Source: Aegilops tauschii subsp. strangulata (lineage: Eukaryota; Streptophyta; Magnoliopsida; Poales; Poaceae). From it: DNA of 64,000 nucleotides. Shown here piece after piece: positions 13,549-23,874 of this stretch. Each line of letters begins with the position of its first letter. The first letter of the stretch is position 1. A program made the position numbers and the translations under genes. The notes under the pieces were generated by a model, which saw only the letters and a list, made by a program, of their open reading frames with translations, was not told the DNA's origin and did not search any database. The stretch lies in the NCBI RefSeq assembly GCF_002575655.3, contig NC_053039.3, positions 375,015,633-375,079,632 of the forward strand, in the 5' to 3' direction.

Positions 13549-13947
13549 ATAGCTCACATATAGCTTCCCTGTTTTATTTATGATGTGTTCCTAGAGAAAA
13601 CTAAGTTGAAAGATGATAGTAGCAATGATGTGGACTAGGTCTGTGATCTGAGGATTATCCTCATTGCTGCACAGAAGAATTATGTCCTTGATGCACTGCT
13701 AAGTGACAGTACTATTGCAGGAGCAGATGCAGACGTTATGAACATTTGGCAAGCTCGATATGATGACTACTTGATAGTTTAGTGCGCCATGCTTTACGGC
13801 TTAGAACCGGGACTTCAAAAAACGTTTTGAACGCCACGGAGCGTATCAGATGTTCTAAGAGCTGAAATTGGTATTTCAGACTCATGCCCGAGTCGAGAGG
13901 TATGAGACCTCTCACAAGTACTTTGCCTACAAGATGGAGGAGAATAG
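13549..13947 (+). pseudogene. gag: gag remnant of the second Angela-like element
   Basis: The segment aligns with codons 1 to about 130 of gag in the first copy. The start codon has become ATA (13549-13551), and several in-frame stops and indels follow, including a TAG in the position of the first copy's YTDW region and a one-base insertion before AACGTTTTGAACG near 13820. It is cut off at 13947. It has no coding capacity. Confidence 0.85.
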
Positions 13948-14843
13948 CCCAATTCACATCTTCCAAGGATGCCGCGGAAACTGGGCTCGGAGAATCCCAC
14001 ATCGGGACGCCTTGTATGCACTAACTAACGAGACCCATCTCCGATGAAAACCAAATATTCTAGAGACTTGTTGAGTCCAGCTGAAGCTAAAACCACGATG
14101 CGGCCCGATCTATAAAACTACGCGGCGGAAACGAAGCACGCGAGGTCGGGGTCGGGGTACTCACGCTTGCTAGTATTTTTTTACTGAAAAACATATTCCA
14201 AAAGATGTACTTAATTCAGCACCCTCCACAAGAAAAATGCATGCATGATTCATATATAGTATAACAGATAAATCAATAGCAATGCAACATGAACGAATGT
14301 GTCATCACGATGGCATAGCAACAGCAGTAAATAAATGCAACTATGCTAGTAACAACGTCTTATCCCGCCCGGTGCCACAGTTGCCAAATAAACAAACTAG
14401 CATAGCAGTAAATGCCTTCTCAGATTGTAAATAAGGACGAGCATACCACCTGAAACTAAACTTACCGTATCTCATGCCATATCTTTTATGGAAGCTACCA
14501 CCTAAAATGGCATTCAGACGCAATTAAGTCGGATGAACAGAGGGCGGAAACAGGACACCAATTAAGGCACGATCGAATTGCTGGATGGATCACAGGGCGC
14601 TTTAACAAACCCCTAACTAGTTGGGAGGGGATTAAATCTGGAATTAACACAGCATGCCTGCCTCCCCCCATTTACTATTACCGTCAAGGATTTGGTTATA
14701 TATAGGGAACTATTATACTAGTAAGTAAAATACAATAAAGCCCGACAGTAATGTCAACTGTCACTTGGAGACGGCATAGTGTGTGTACGCACTGAAAAAT
14801 ACCCAAACAAAAAGAAGAGCAATTGCTATCCGGTCAGCCCCAA
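13948..14843. other. Unassigned sequence between Copia remnant and MULE
   Basis: No gene or element is recognised. The sequence is moderately AT-rich from 14150 and includes a TATA-like TTATATATAGGG near 14695-14706. The right end (14844-14852) is one copy of the MULE target-site duplication, so this stretch and 24824 onward were contiguous before the MULE inserted. Confidence 0.5.
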
Positions 14844-14852
14844 TCCCTACGA
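14844..14852. repeat. Target-site duplication of the MULE, left copy
   Basis: TCCCTACGA is repeated exactly at 24815-24823, directly outside the two TIRs. Nine bases is the length Mutator transposases generate. Confidence 0.92.
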
Positions 14853-15115
14853 GGCAGAAAACACATATTTGACCTGTGGACGAAAACAATTCAAAATTTG
14901 AACTGCTTTCAAAAAAATTCATGCTGCTGACCCTTTCGAGTGGCGCCCAACAGCAAGGCGCCGCACCCTACTGTGCAGCGCCTTTGCCTAAGGCGTCGCA
15001 TATTTGGCCAGCATGGCAGCCCGGGGCCAGGCACGGCCCCACAGACAGCAGTGCAGCGCCTATCTCTTGGGCGCCACACTTGTAATGTGCAGCGCCTTGC
15101 CCTTAGGCGATGCAC
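14853..15115. repeat. Left terminal inverted repeat of the MULE
   Basis: This stretch is the inverted repeat of 24553-24814 with scattered mismatches. The outer 50 bp is AT-rich (ACACATATTTGAC, CAAAATTTGAAC). The inner 180 bp is GC-rich and made of repeated GTGCAGCGCC/GGCGCCACAC motifs from about 14940. The inner end (about 15071-15115) recurs at 19812-19857 in front of the second gene. Confidence 0.9.
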
Positions 15116-15636
15116 TGTCTGTTTGCCACTTTGGCTGGCCCCACCCCCTCACCCCACCCCACCCACAAGCTGAAGCAAAGCACCCCCCCCCCTCTCTCCC
15201 CCTTCCCTCCCCCCTCTCCCCCTCTCAAATCCTTCTCAAATCTTGCAAATCCAGAGTATTTGGCCGTGGATTTCAAAGCCAACCCCTCCCTTAAGGTAAT
15301 CTCCTCCTATCCCCTCGTTTTCATCCATAGGAATTGTCACATTTGCTCAAATCTTGCTAGTTTGGGGAAACCCTAGTTTTGGCTTGGATTTGGAAATTTG
15401 TCTTCAAACATGTTATGTTTCTTTGCTAATTTGGTAGGGTTAGGTTTCATACTATGCTAGGGTTAGGGTTATGTGTGTTTTTATGTTAGGGTTAGGGTTA
15501 TGCTATTGTTAGGGTTGTTGTTATTGTTAAGTGGGGGTTAGGGTTGTTGTTTCATATCTATGTTAGGGCTTATGTATTTTGTGCAAATACTTGGTTAACT
15601 ACTTACTTGATATATGTGTATTTTTTACTATTGTAG
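15116..15636 (+). promoter_or_regulatory. Promoter, leader and leader intron of the MULE transposase gene
   Basis: A C-rich tract (15140-15230) is followed by an untranslated leader and an intron with donor AAG|GTAATC at 15296 and acceptor TTGTAG ending at 15636, two bases before the ATG. The intron contains a telo-box (AAACCCTAG near 15369-15377) and a run of degenerate telomere-like TTAGGGTTAGGG motifs at 15436-15545. The whole block recurs at 19858-20312 in front of the GRF gene. Confidence 0.75.
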
Positions 15637-15638
15637 GG

Positions 15639-18600
15639 ATGGGAAGAACATGTGTTTATGTTCATCATGTGGATAAAGAGGCCTTTTTGAAAGGCAATGT
15701 TGAGCTGGACCCGGATGAGCTTGACATGGTGTTTGAGAGTAGTCCTAGCTATGCGGAGCTCTTGGAACAAGTGAGGAAGGATTTGAATTGGATGGACCCA
15801 AGTGACGTTGTTGAGTTCGAGGGAAGGCATAATGTTGGTTATGGAATGCACATCCATTGGAAGACAATGCGTGTGAACTCCGAGCAACGTTGGGTTGCAT
15901 ACAAGGAGACGGTTGTCGAATCTCTAGACAAGGCTCTTGAGTTATTTGCCTCCAAGAAGGTTGAGTCTACTTTGCATTAGGACTTGAACCGGAACCCCTC
16001 CCCGTTGGTTGCTAGCACTCCCCCACCCATGAACCAAGATCAAATGAGTGAACCTCATTTCATGCAACAAGATTGGCCAACATTGAGCCCGACTCCAAAC
16101 AACCAAAATGAAGCTTTTGAAGAGGAGAATGATGAGTACGAGGAGGATGACAACGAAGTTGATCTCCATGAAAACAATGTGGGTGATCTCGACCAATATC
16201 ATGTGAAAGAGACAATGGACCAATCCATCCCTTTTTCCCGTGCATATGCATCGGACTCGGATGACGATGGTCCCGATGAAGAAGTTGATGAGGAGGGGTT
16301 CACGCTGAAGGAGGCCCAAGCATTCAAGAAGGTATTCGGGCGGGATCACAAGACACCATTGTTCAAGGATCTTAGTCTCGAGGATGAAGCCGTTGTGGAT
16401 GGTGGCAAATGCATATCTCTTGGAGCTAGGCCAAGTTCTCACCATGATTTGGAAGATGGCAAGAACGGGATATTTCCCGGTTGTGAGTTTGATTCTTTCT
16501 TGGAATTGAAGATGTGGCTCGAAAACTACTCGGTTACGCATTATCGTCCACATAGAGTGGCCAACTCGGACGTCAACATGCGTTACACGGTTAAGTGTGA
16601 AGTGCCAAGATGTCCATGGATTGTGTGTGCAAGGCCATGGAAAGGAGGTCCCACTTGGTGCATAGTGAGTTGTCTACCAAATCACATGTGCCGGCACAAG
16701 AATGCGGATGGCGAGCTTGTGTACCAACAACACAGACAACTCACGTCCGAGTTCATCGCTTACAGGCTTTCCAACCAAATATCCACACTTCCAACAGTGA
16801 GCATTAAGAGTGTCATTGACATTGTGAAAGCCATCTTTCATTACAAGATCAAGTACGGCAAGGCATGGAAGGCGAAGCAAGCCGCATTCAAGATGTTATA
16901 TGGCAATTGGGAGGAAGCATACAACCGACTCCCTAGGTTGTTGTTAGCTATGGCCGCCACAAACCCAGGCATGGTTCATGTGGTCGAGCCTCATGGGCAC
17001 CAAACATTGATTCACAACGGGAGGACCGTGCGAGTACTTGGTCGTGCATTCTGGGCCTTTGAGCAATGCGTGAGGGCTTTTGAGCATTGTCGGCCTGTCA
17101 TCGCCATTGATGGCACGTTCTTGACCGGACAATACAAGGACACTCTTTTGGTTGCAATAGCAAGTGATGCCAATAACCGGGTGTTGCCTTTGGCTTTTGC
17201 TTTGGTTGAGGTGGAGAACAATGATAACTGGGAGTGGTTCTTGCGTCAATTGAGAACAAGGGTATTACCGGCTGAAAGGGAAAATTGTGTCATATCGGAT
17301 TGCCATCCAGGAATTCTAAACGCGGTTGTGGTTGACATTCCCGGACATACAAAGTTGCACCATCGATGGTGCATGAGGCACTTTTGTGCAAACTTCTATA
17401 GGGCATGTGGTATCAAGGAGTTGGTCGATCATCTTCAAGATTGTTGTCTCGCTTTCTCCGACAAGCGGTTTGCCACATTGTTCAATGCATTGCTCAGACA
17501 CAAAAAACTTGACCCCGGTGGTCTTGAATTTCTCAATAGGAACATTGTCGAAAGGAATATGTGGGCACGTGCTTTCGATGAAGATGGTCGAAGGTACGGT
17601 AAAATGACAAGCAACATGGTAGAATGCTTCAATAAGGTGCTCAAGGGTGTGCGTGCATTACCCGTGACGGCAATAGTTCAATACACATTTGACAAGATGA
17701 ATGCGTACTTTTTAAAGTACTCAATGGAGACGGATAAGCAGATTGATGGTGAGAACAAGGAAAAGCACAAGTATAATTTCCCACCAAAGGTTGAAGAATG
17801 GTTGGAATTTCAATCACGAAAGGCAGACTCCCAAGAAGTTTTTCTATATGACGACAACGAGTGGAAGTATGAAGTGAAAGAGCCTGGAGGAACCTCAAAC
17901 GATGGCCACCAACATGGAGGTCGCGCGTTCAAGGTCTCCCTAACACGGTGTGATTGCAGCTGCATGAGGCCATCGTTGCTTCATCTGCCATGCTCGCACT
18001 TGTTAAACGCAGCCCGTGTTAGGAATGTTGACGTCAATCACCCTCTTACCGTGCGGGAGTCCGAGTTCTCAATCATGACGGTAAAGAATACATGGGCTCC
18101 CCGGTTTGAGCCATACTTGGACCAATCACAATGGCCGGAGTATCATGGAGTTCAACTATGGCCGGACCCGGAATTGAAGGTCGTTAGACGGGGAAGACGT
18201 AAGACAAAGCGTCTTAGAGGTGACATGGACGGATGGGGCCGTGGTGGCGGTGGAGAATACGGAACCGGCCAATTGCAAGAGCCTCGTGAGCAATCCCGTT
18301 GTGGGGACTGCAGTCATGGGGGACACAACACAAGAACTTGTCCCAAACCAAGAAAGAGATCAAAGAAAAATGATGCAAGCACAAGCCAAGCAAATGATAG
18401 CCAACCAAGGAGTAGCCAACCAAGTCAAACAAGTGCCCAAGTGCCAAACCAATCAAATCAAGCAAGCCAACGAGGAACTAGGCAACAAAGAGGGAGACAA
18501 CTAGGTCTTAGAAGAGGCCGTGGTGATGGTCTTGGCCGTGGTGGTGGTAGAGGCCGTGGTGATGGTCTTGGCCTTGGTGGTGGTAGAGGCCGTGGTGATG

Positions 18601-18959
18601 GTCTTGGCCTTGGTCAAGGTCTAGGCCGTGGTGATGGTGTTGGCCGTGGTGGTGGTAGAGGCCGTGATGATGGTCTTGGCCTTGGTCAAGGTCTAGGCCG
18701 TGGTGGTGGTAGAGGCGGTGGTGGTGGTAGAGGCCGCGGTGGTGGTCTAGGCCGTGGTGATCTTGGCCTTGGCGGCCGCCGTAGTGGAGGAATGTTCACT
18801 TGGCTCAATGGACCATTGTCGTATGTGACTTACTATGATCTTGTTATTTTGGCTCAATGTTTGTGTTGTCATTTTGCATTGTGTGACTAACTATTATATT
18901 GTCATTTTCGTAGGTATGGAAACAATGAAGGGGGTGGAGGACACAGAGGGGGAAGGTGA
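15639..18959 (+). pseudogene. MuDR-type MULE transposase with one in-frame stop
   Basis: The start ATG at 15639 lies two bases after a leader intron. The frame stays open for about 1075 codons except for TAG at 15978-15980 (codon 114). Residues 1-113 form a conserved N-terminal domain, followed by an acidic linker. About 275-350 is the MuDR-type zinc DNA-binding domain (YTVKCEVPRCPWIVC...CLPNHMC). The DDE core has D491 (AIDGTFL), D554 (ISDCHPG) and E662 (NMVECFN), with the conserved WCMRHFCANF between. A SWIM zinc finger is at about 771-790 (CDCSC...LPCSHLL) and a CCHC knuckle at about 888. The tail is a Gly/Arg/Leu repeat. An intron at 18821-18913 joins the last coding exon, ending in TGA at 18957-18959. 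The enzyme would bind the TIRs and cut and paste the element. Apart from the amber codon all catalytic residues are present. Confidence 0.9.
18505..18780 (+). repeat. Gly-Arg-Leu minisatellite in transposase C-terminus
   Basis: Tandem, imperfect units around GGCCGTGGTGATGGTCTT encode alternating GRGRG and GDGLGLG blocks. Such RGG-like tails are usually disordered and bind nucleic acid; that role is inferred. Copy number here is probably variable between related elements. Confidence 0.8.
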
Positions 18960-19307
18960 GATCCCTTGGTGGTGGGAGGAGGAGGAAGAAGAAGAAGAAG
19001 AAGAGAGGAAGAAGAAGAAGAAGAAGGGACATTGCTATGAGTCCTAAATGTGTGATACTACGTGCTATGAGTCCTAAATGACTATGTGTTTTGGCTCAAT
19101 GTTTGTGTTGTCATTTTGCATTGTGTATGACTATGTGATTGGGCTACTCTATGTGCTATGTGTGTATGACTATGTGATTTGGACTACTCTATGTGCTATG
19201 TCTTCTCTCTGTGTTTTGGACTACTACATGTGATTTGGATATGATTATGTGCCATCTATGTGAACCACAAAACATAAACAACACTTGGTATTTGAAAACA
19301 GCAGATG
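18960..19307 (+). other. 3' untranslated region of the MULE transposase gene
   Basis: A GAA/GGA microsatellite occupies about 18976-19025. A segment of the terminal intron (TTGGCTCAATGTTTGTGTTG) is repeated at about 19091-19110. Phrases around CTACTCTATGTGCTATGT are duplicated at 19144-19200. No protein-coding signal is present. Confidence 0.6.
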
Positions 19308-19857
19308 GTGCAGCGCCCAGGTCCTGGGCGTCACACAGTATAGTGCAGCGCCTTACACATGGGCGTTGCACACCGACTTAACGATTTTTGGGCTGGAAAA
19401 GTTACTGGAAGTGTTCTGTTGCTCTCTGGACTGGCATGTCCAGGTGTGCAGCGCCTAAGGACTAGGCGCCACACTATATAGTGCAGCGCCTCTCCCATAG
19501 GCGTTGCACATCTGGACATGCCAGTCCAGAGAGCAATAGAACACTTCCAATAGCTTTTGCACCCAAAAAATTGCTAAGTCAGAGTGCAGCGCCTAAGGCC
19601 TAGGCGCCACACTAGATAGTGCAGCGCCCGACAGCTAGGCGCTGCACTCTGACTTAGCAATTTTTTGGGTGCAAAAGCTACTGGAACTGCTCTGTTGCTC
19701 TCTGGACTGGCATGTCCAGGTGTGCAGCGCCTAAGGCCTAGGCGCCACACTGGACATGCCAGTCCAGAGAGCAACAGAGCACTTCTCCAGTAGTGCAGCG
19801 CCCATGAGCAAGGCGCCACACTTATAACGTGCAGCGCCTAGCCCTTAGGCGCTGCAC
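19308..19857. repeat. Internal palindromic motif cluster between the first two MULE genes
   Basis: About ten GTGCAGCGCC...(T)AGGCGCC/GGCGCTGCAC units alternate with inverted copies of GGACTGGCATGTCC and GCAATTTTTTGGGTGC. The stretch 19511-19610 pairs with 19620-19712 as a large inverted repeat with arms near 95 bp. Its last part, from about 19812, matches the inner end of the left TIR, so the cluster leads straight into the duplicated promoter of the GRF gene. Confidence 0.85.
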
Positions 19858-20312
19858 ATCTGGATATCTATTAGGCTGCACCCACCCCCCTCCCACCCAT
19901 CCCCACCCCACACACCCCCACCCCCCACACAAACCCGAAGCTCGGTGCCTCCCCTCTGCCCTCCTCTCTCCCCCTCTCAAATCCTTCTCAGATCCGGAGA
20001 TATTGTCCGTGGATATCGAAGCCAACCCCTCCCTTAAGGTAAATCTCATCCGATCCCCTCGTTTTCATCAATAGGAATTGTCACATTTGATCAAATCTTG
20101 CTACTTTGGGGAAACCCTACTTTTGGCTTGGATTTGGAAATTTGTATTGAATCATGTTATGTTTCTTTGCTAATTAGGTATGGTTAGGCTTCATACTATG
20201 GTAGGGTTAGGGTTATGTGTGTTTGATGTTGGTGTTAGGGTTATGCTATGGTTAGGGTTGTGGTTATTGTTAAGTGGGGGTTAGGGTTAACCAAGAATTC
20301 TCGGTTTTGTAG
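19858..20312 (+). promoter_or_regulatory. Duplicated promoter, leader and leader intron of the GRF gene
   Basis: The block is colinear with 15116-15636: C-rich tract, CTCTCAAATCCTTCTCA, GTGGAT..CGAAGCCAACC, donor AAG|GTAAATC at 20039, GGAATTGTCACATTTG, telo-box-like sequence, TTAGGGTTAGGG motifs, and acceptor TTGTAG ending at 20312, two bases before the ATG. Divergence is modest, so the duplication is old relative to insertion but young within the family. Confidence 0.82.
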
Positions 20313-20314
20313 GC

Positions 20315-20896
20315 ATGGCTTCATCCGGTTCCATGACGAGGCCACCGTGTGCTAACCAAGAAGACATGTCGAACAAGTGGGAGGACGCATCTTTGGACAA
20401 GGTGAGGGAGAAAGATGTCAACATCCCGCCATGTTGGTGTGGAGATGTTTGCAAGGTGAAGGTGTCCACCGACCGAAAGAAATCATGGACGGAAGGGCGG
20501 AGATATTTTGTATGCCCGAACTATGCTTATGATAGTGCACTTTCAACTAACGCCTATGACCAACCACCGGTAAGCTCGAGAAGTAAAATGTTACTCTCAA
20601 ATGTGTGTCAACACTAACAAAAAAATTGTATGCAGTCACCGCCTCCTCTATGCAAGTACTTCACGTGGATAGATCTTGAAGTGCCAGAAGATGTCCAAAA
20701 GGACCAATACCAAGATTGTCTTAGGCGGTAATGGTGGTTCGAAGAACCATTTCGAAGAGGCTTGGAGGAAGAGCGTCGTCAGAAGGAGAGGATGGAGCGG
20801 AAGAAACGAGAGGAGGAGAGGGCACGCCAAGCGAAACTTGCTCGTGAGGAGGAGAGGGCAAGAAAGCTTGCAAAGGCTCGCAAGGCGCAAGAGGAT
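20315..20896 (+). pseudogene. GRF-type zinc finger / coiled-coil accessory gene with one in-frame stop
   Basis: Exon 1 is 20315-20569. Donor CCG|GTAAGC and acceptor TGCAG (to 20635) flank a 66 bp intron, and exon 2 starts at 20636 in phase. Residues about 42-72 carry a GRF-like zinc motif (PPCWCGDVCKVKVSTD...GRRYFVCPNY). After SPPPLCKYFTWID the frame hits TAA at 20729-20731. Beyond it the same frame stays open through a highly charged helix (EEERRQKERMERKKREEERA) predicted as a coiled coil. At about 20897 the frame runs into GTGCAGCGCC-type repeats, so the original C-terminus appears replaced. GRF fingers bind DNA or RNA in other proteins; the role in this MULE is unknown. It shares its promoter module with the transposase, which suggests co-expression. 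Confidence 0.72.
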
Positions 20897-20995
20897 GACT
20901 CGGCGCCTAGGGTACGGGCGCTGCACTGTATAGTGCGGTGCCTCAGCATTGGGCGCTGCACAATACAGTGCAGCGCCTCTCTGTTGGGCGTTGTA
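20897..20995. repeat. Third palindromic motif cluster, between the GRF and PMD genes
   Basis: Four alternating motifs are visible (GGCGCTGCAC, GTGCGGTGCC, GGGCGCTGCA, GTGCAGCGCC). They fall between the two convergent genes and overlap the end of the GRF reading frame. Confidence 0.8.
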
Positions 20996-21265
20996 GTGCT
21001 GTTAACTGCTAAACTACAGAAACAGATGCCATTTTAGCTGCAAACTGAACTCATAAGTACATCACATAATTTGGCTGCAAACTGAACTCACAAAGAGAAC
21101 TAATAATTTGAACATCACATAATTTAGGACAATTCACCATCACTACAAGTTCGCAAACACAAGTACCACACTAGTAAAAGTTCACCAACATATGACATAA
21201 CCTCACAAGTTCATCAACCTAATGAAACGGCTACATGAGCACTTCCATAGTAAAAAACACAAGCA
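20996..21265 (-). other. 3' untranslated region of the PMD gene
   Basis: AT-rich sequence follows the PMD stop on the minus strand. It contains a local direct repeat of TTTGGCTGCAAACTGAACTCA (about 21021-21090). No coding signal. Confidence 0.55.
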
Positions 21266-23873
21266 CTAATGCTTTCCGCGCGTGTTCCTAGTGCCATTCC
21301 TACAGGCAATCTTCTTCTTCCTGTTAGGATGAGCCTCCTCTTCCTCCACTTCCTCCTCCGCCTCATCATCCAAGCTAGCCATCCGCGAGGTCCCTACAAC
21401 CACCTTTGGGTTGCCTCTGTTGTCAAAGTCGGTGGGCGTGTACCGGCGTATGGGCTGCCTAGGCATCAACATATATGCGAACCGAACTTGAGCGTCCGCC
21501 AAAGTCATGTCATCATCAAGCTCATCGCCCTATCACACAATCAAACAATATGGTGAAGACCGGCGTCGTAATCAAGTGAGAATCACATCTAAAGGATTAG
21601 TCATACCTCTTGGGTGACTGCACCCTCATCATCCAGATAAGCATATGAGGAACTCACATTGGCCCCCTGATGGTCAGATAAGGGGTCTGATGGTGTACCA
21701 GACCTAGAGGCAGATGGTTCATCAAATTCAGGATCACGGCAACCGAGAAGATTCGATAACCGCCTTAACTTCTTGGCCTCACGCTGTAACATGAACAAGT
21801 GTATAAGATATCAAACTCCGCAACATATGTAACATGGACACCTGAATGTGATATGTACCTTCAGAAATGCTCGTAGTGAACCATCATCATTGCTTTCTCC
21901 AACCGGTGTCTTCTCCAGAATAGACTGGCTTTCATCAGTTGCTTTCTTGATCTTGTTGCGCTGCGGATGAGAACGAATGAACACGTTAGCCATTCAAACA
22001 TGTGTAATACGGCCAATGGGAAAGTAAAGAAGGGAACACTTTACCACATAGTTAATCATCGGAATAGTAGGGACTCCTTGCCCTTCCCTGACATCTCTGT
22101 TGTACTTCCCCTTTGATAGATCCTCAAAGTTTACGGGTTCTTCAAGAATATCCTCATTGTATGCCGGCGGGCATATCTCAACTCGAGTATTTCAAGAAGC
22201 CATCGTATGTAGTTATCAAAAGCAAGTGAGTTATGCTCACGAAGCTGGGCGCGTGCACTGCTACGAGCTTGCTCCACACAAAGATGGAAGCGGGTAACAT
22301 ACGAAGCATGACGCTTGTCCCAGTCCTTTATCTTCCGCTGCCTTCTCCTGTCCAACCTGCATGGTACAAAACCAAACATTAGCAAAATCAAGAAGGAGTG
22401 GCGATGCTTAGTCAATACGGTTCATGCTCTCTTACCTATGAAGTGCTTTGTCCGTATCCACCCATTCCGGCGGGTGAGGCTGGAACAGACCAAACTGACG
22501 AAACACGCGATGTGGCAAATGAAACTCAACCGCCCAGTTGTATATCAGTGGGCACCGCATAAGCCAGAGATCCCTATCCCACAAGCACATCGGGTTGATG
22601 GAAAACTCCTCGGTGTACCCAAGTCTGTCATCGGTGCCATATGGCTGCCATACCACCTATGAAATAGGGCAACAATGCAAAATTGATGACTATTTTTCAG
22701 GCAAGCATGAGAAATGACTGAAGTAATGGCCTCGTTACCTGCTCAGGCGTAATCGTGTCCAACTCGGCAATGTACTTTTGGTACATGAGATTGACATCGT
22801 TCGACATCTCGGATACCACATCCCACTTGTAAGCCCAAGTGGGGCGCCGTAATTCGCCATCTTCATCCCAAGGATTAAACTTGACGCTCTTCGGGCGTCC
22901 AACAGGCAGACGCTCCCAGCTCCATATAGAAAGCAGAAGCATATTACCACCAATTCCTGCACTACCTGTGATCCTGCAACACGCATCGTCCAGCTGCATA
23001 TGAAAGAAAACAATGTTAACTTGACAGCAAGGTTGCATTGCTAATGAAGAAATGACTTGATAGCAAAACAAACCAACTACCTGTCGGTACAAGTAGGCAA
23101 GAGTCGCTGAACCCCAGCTCCATCCGCTATCAAAGACGGTCAACGCCTTCAGCCACATCCATGGAGCATTTTTGCCCGTGGAGTCAGGAAACAAAGTCCT
23201 CAAGACAACATACCACATATAGACACGAGCATGTGTCTGGATCACATCATCAGTGGCATCCGCAGGGCAAGTGGCAAAGTTATTTTGAATCCACGTGAAA
23301 GCAGCTCCGGCTGCTTTCCTTTCCTTCTTCTTCTTCTTCTTCTCTTCTCCCTCCTCTACATCAGCCTCAGCCTCGGTAGGAGCCATACCGATAAGAGCAA
23401 TCATCTGCTCGCGCCACCCATCAGAATCGGTGCTCATACATAGAGGCCTCCCGTCGATAGGAAGCCCGGTGATCAAGGCGACATCCTCAAGCATCACAGT
23501 CATCTCCCCAGTCCGAAGATGGAAACTGTGCGTCTCCGGCATCCACCGATCAGCAAGAGAGGTCACCAGTGGAGCGTTGAGGTCCGGCATGGACCGGCTG
23601 ACCAACTGAATCCACAGGAGGAGTCCTTCCTGCTGGATGTAGGGCGTGTACCGCTCATCATAGGGCATGGCAGGACCAGAGACCCCGTGATACCGAATCT
23701 TCGGAGGTTCAAGCTTTCGCAAAAAACAAGTAATGACAAATATTAGGGCATGTCAATTTCAACAAAAGGCAAATTTGCAAAATATTTAGATTACGCATTA
23801 TTACCATCTCCTTTTCGCGCATCATGAAGGCCCGGTGTTGTGTGTCGTAGACATCGTCGAGAAGCCAAACCAT
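21266..23873 (-). pseudogene. Plant mobile domain (PMD) protein gene of the MULE, one frameshift
   Basis: Eight exons can be placed by GT-AG signals and phase: 23873-23805, 23713-23081, 22993-22739, 22656-22436, 22356-22045, 21960-21859, 21783-21607 and 21529-21266 (stop TAG). The predicted protein is about 677 residues. The PMD core runs through exons 1-4 (LLLWIQLVSRSMPDLN, MTVMLEDVALITGLPIDGRP, WSWERLPVGRP, then PPEWVDTD). The C-terminus is acidic and then basic (EEEVEEEEAHPNRKKK). One base is missing in a T run at about 22190-22192. Downstream the +1 frame is open to the next donor, so this is the single visible lesion. PMD proteins such as MAIN/MAIL1 act in gene and transposon silencing in Arabidopsis; what MULE-borne copies do is not established. 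Confidence 0.87.
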
Positions 23874-23874
23874 C

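Larger units (their letters stand above)
10579..13947 (+). mobile_element. Second Angela-like Copia element, truncated in gag
   Basis: A complete 5' LTR (10579-12320), primer-binding site and leader are followed by about 400 bp of gag. Similarity to the first element stops abruptly after AGAATAG at 13947. The rest of the internal region and the 3' LTR are absent. The left end sits inside the RT of the Tat-type Gypsy element, but the Gypsy sequence does not resume on the right. The locus has therefore been deleted or rearranged since insertion. Confidence 0.9.

Noticed and set aside
15436..15545. Telomere or interstitial telomeric array
   Set aside because: The TTAGGGTT units are degenerate, short and inside a leader intron duplicated with the gene module, so they are promoter-type motifs, not a chromosome end.
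15942..16553. 203-codon open frame on the minus strand
   Set aside because: It is the antisense of the transposase gene, whose plus-strand frame has recognisable MULE domains; codon-level signal lies on the plus strand.
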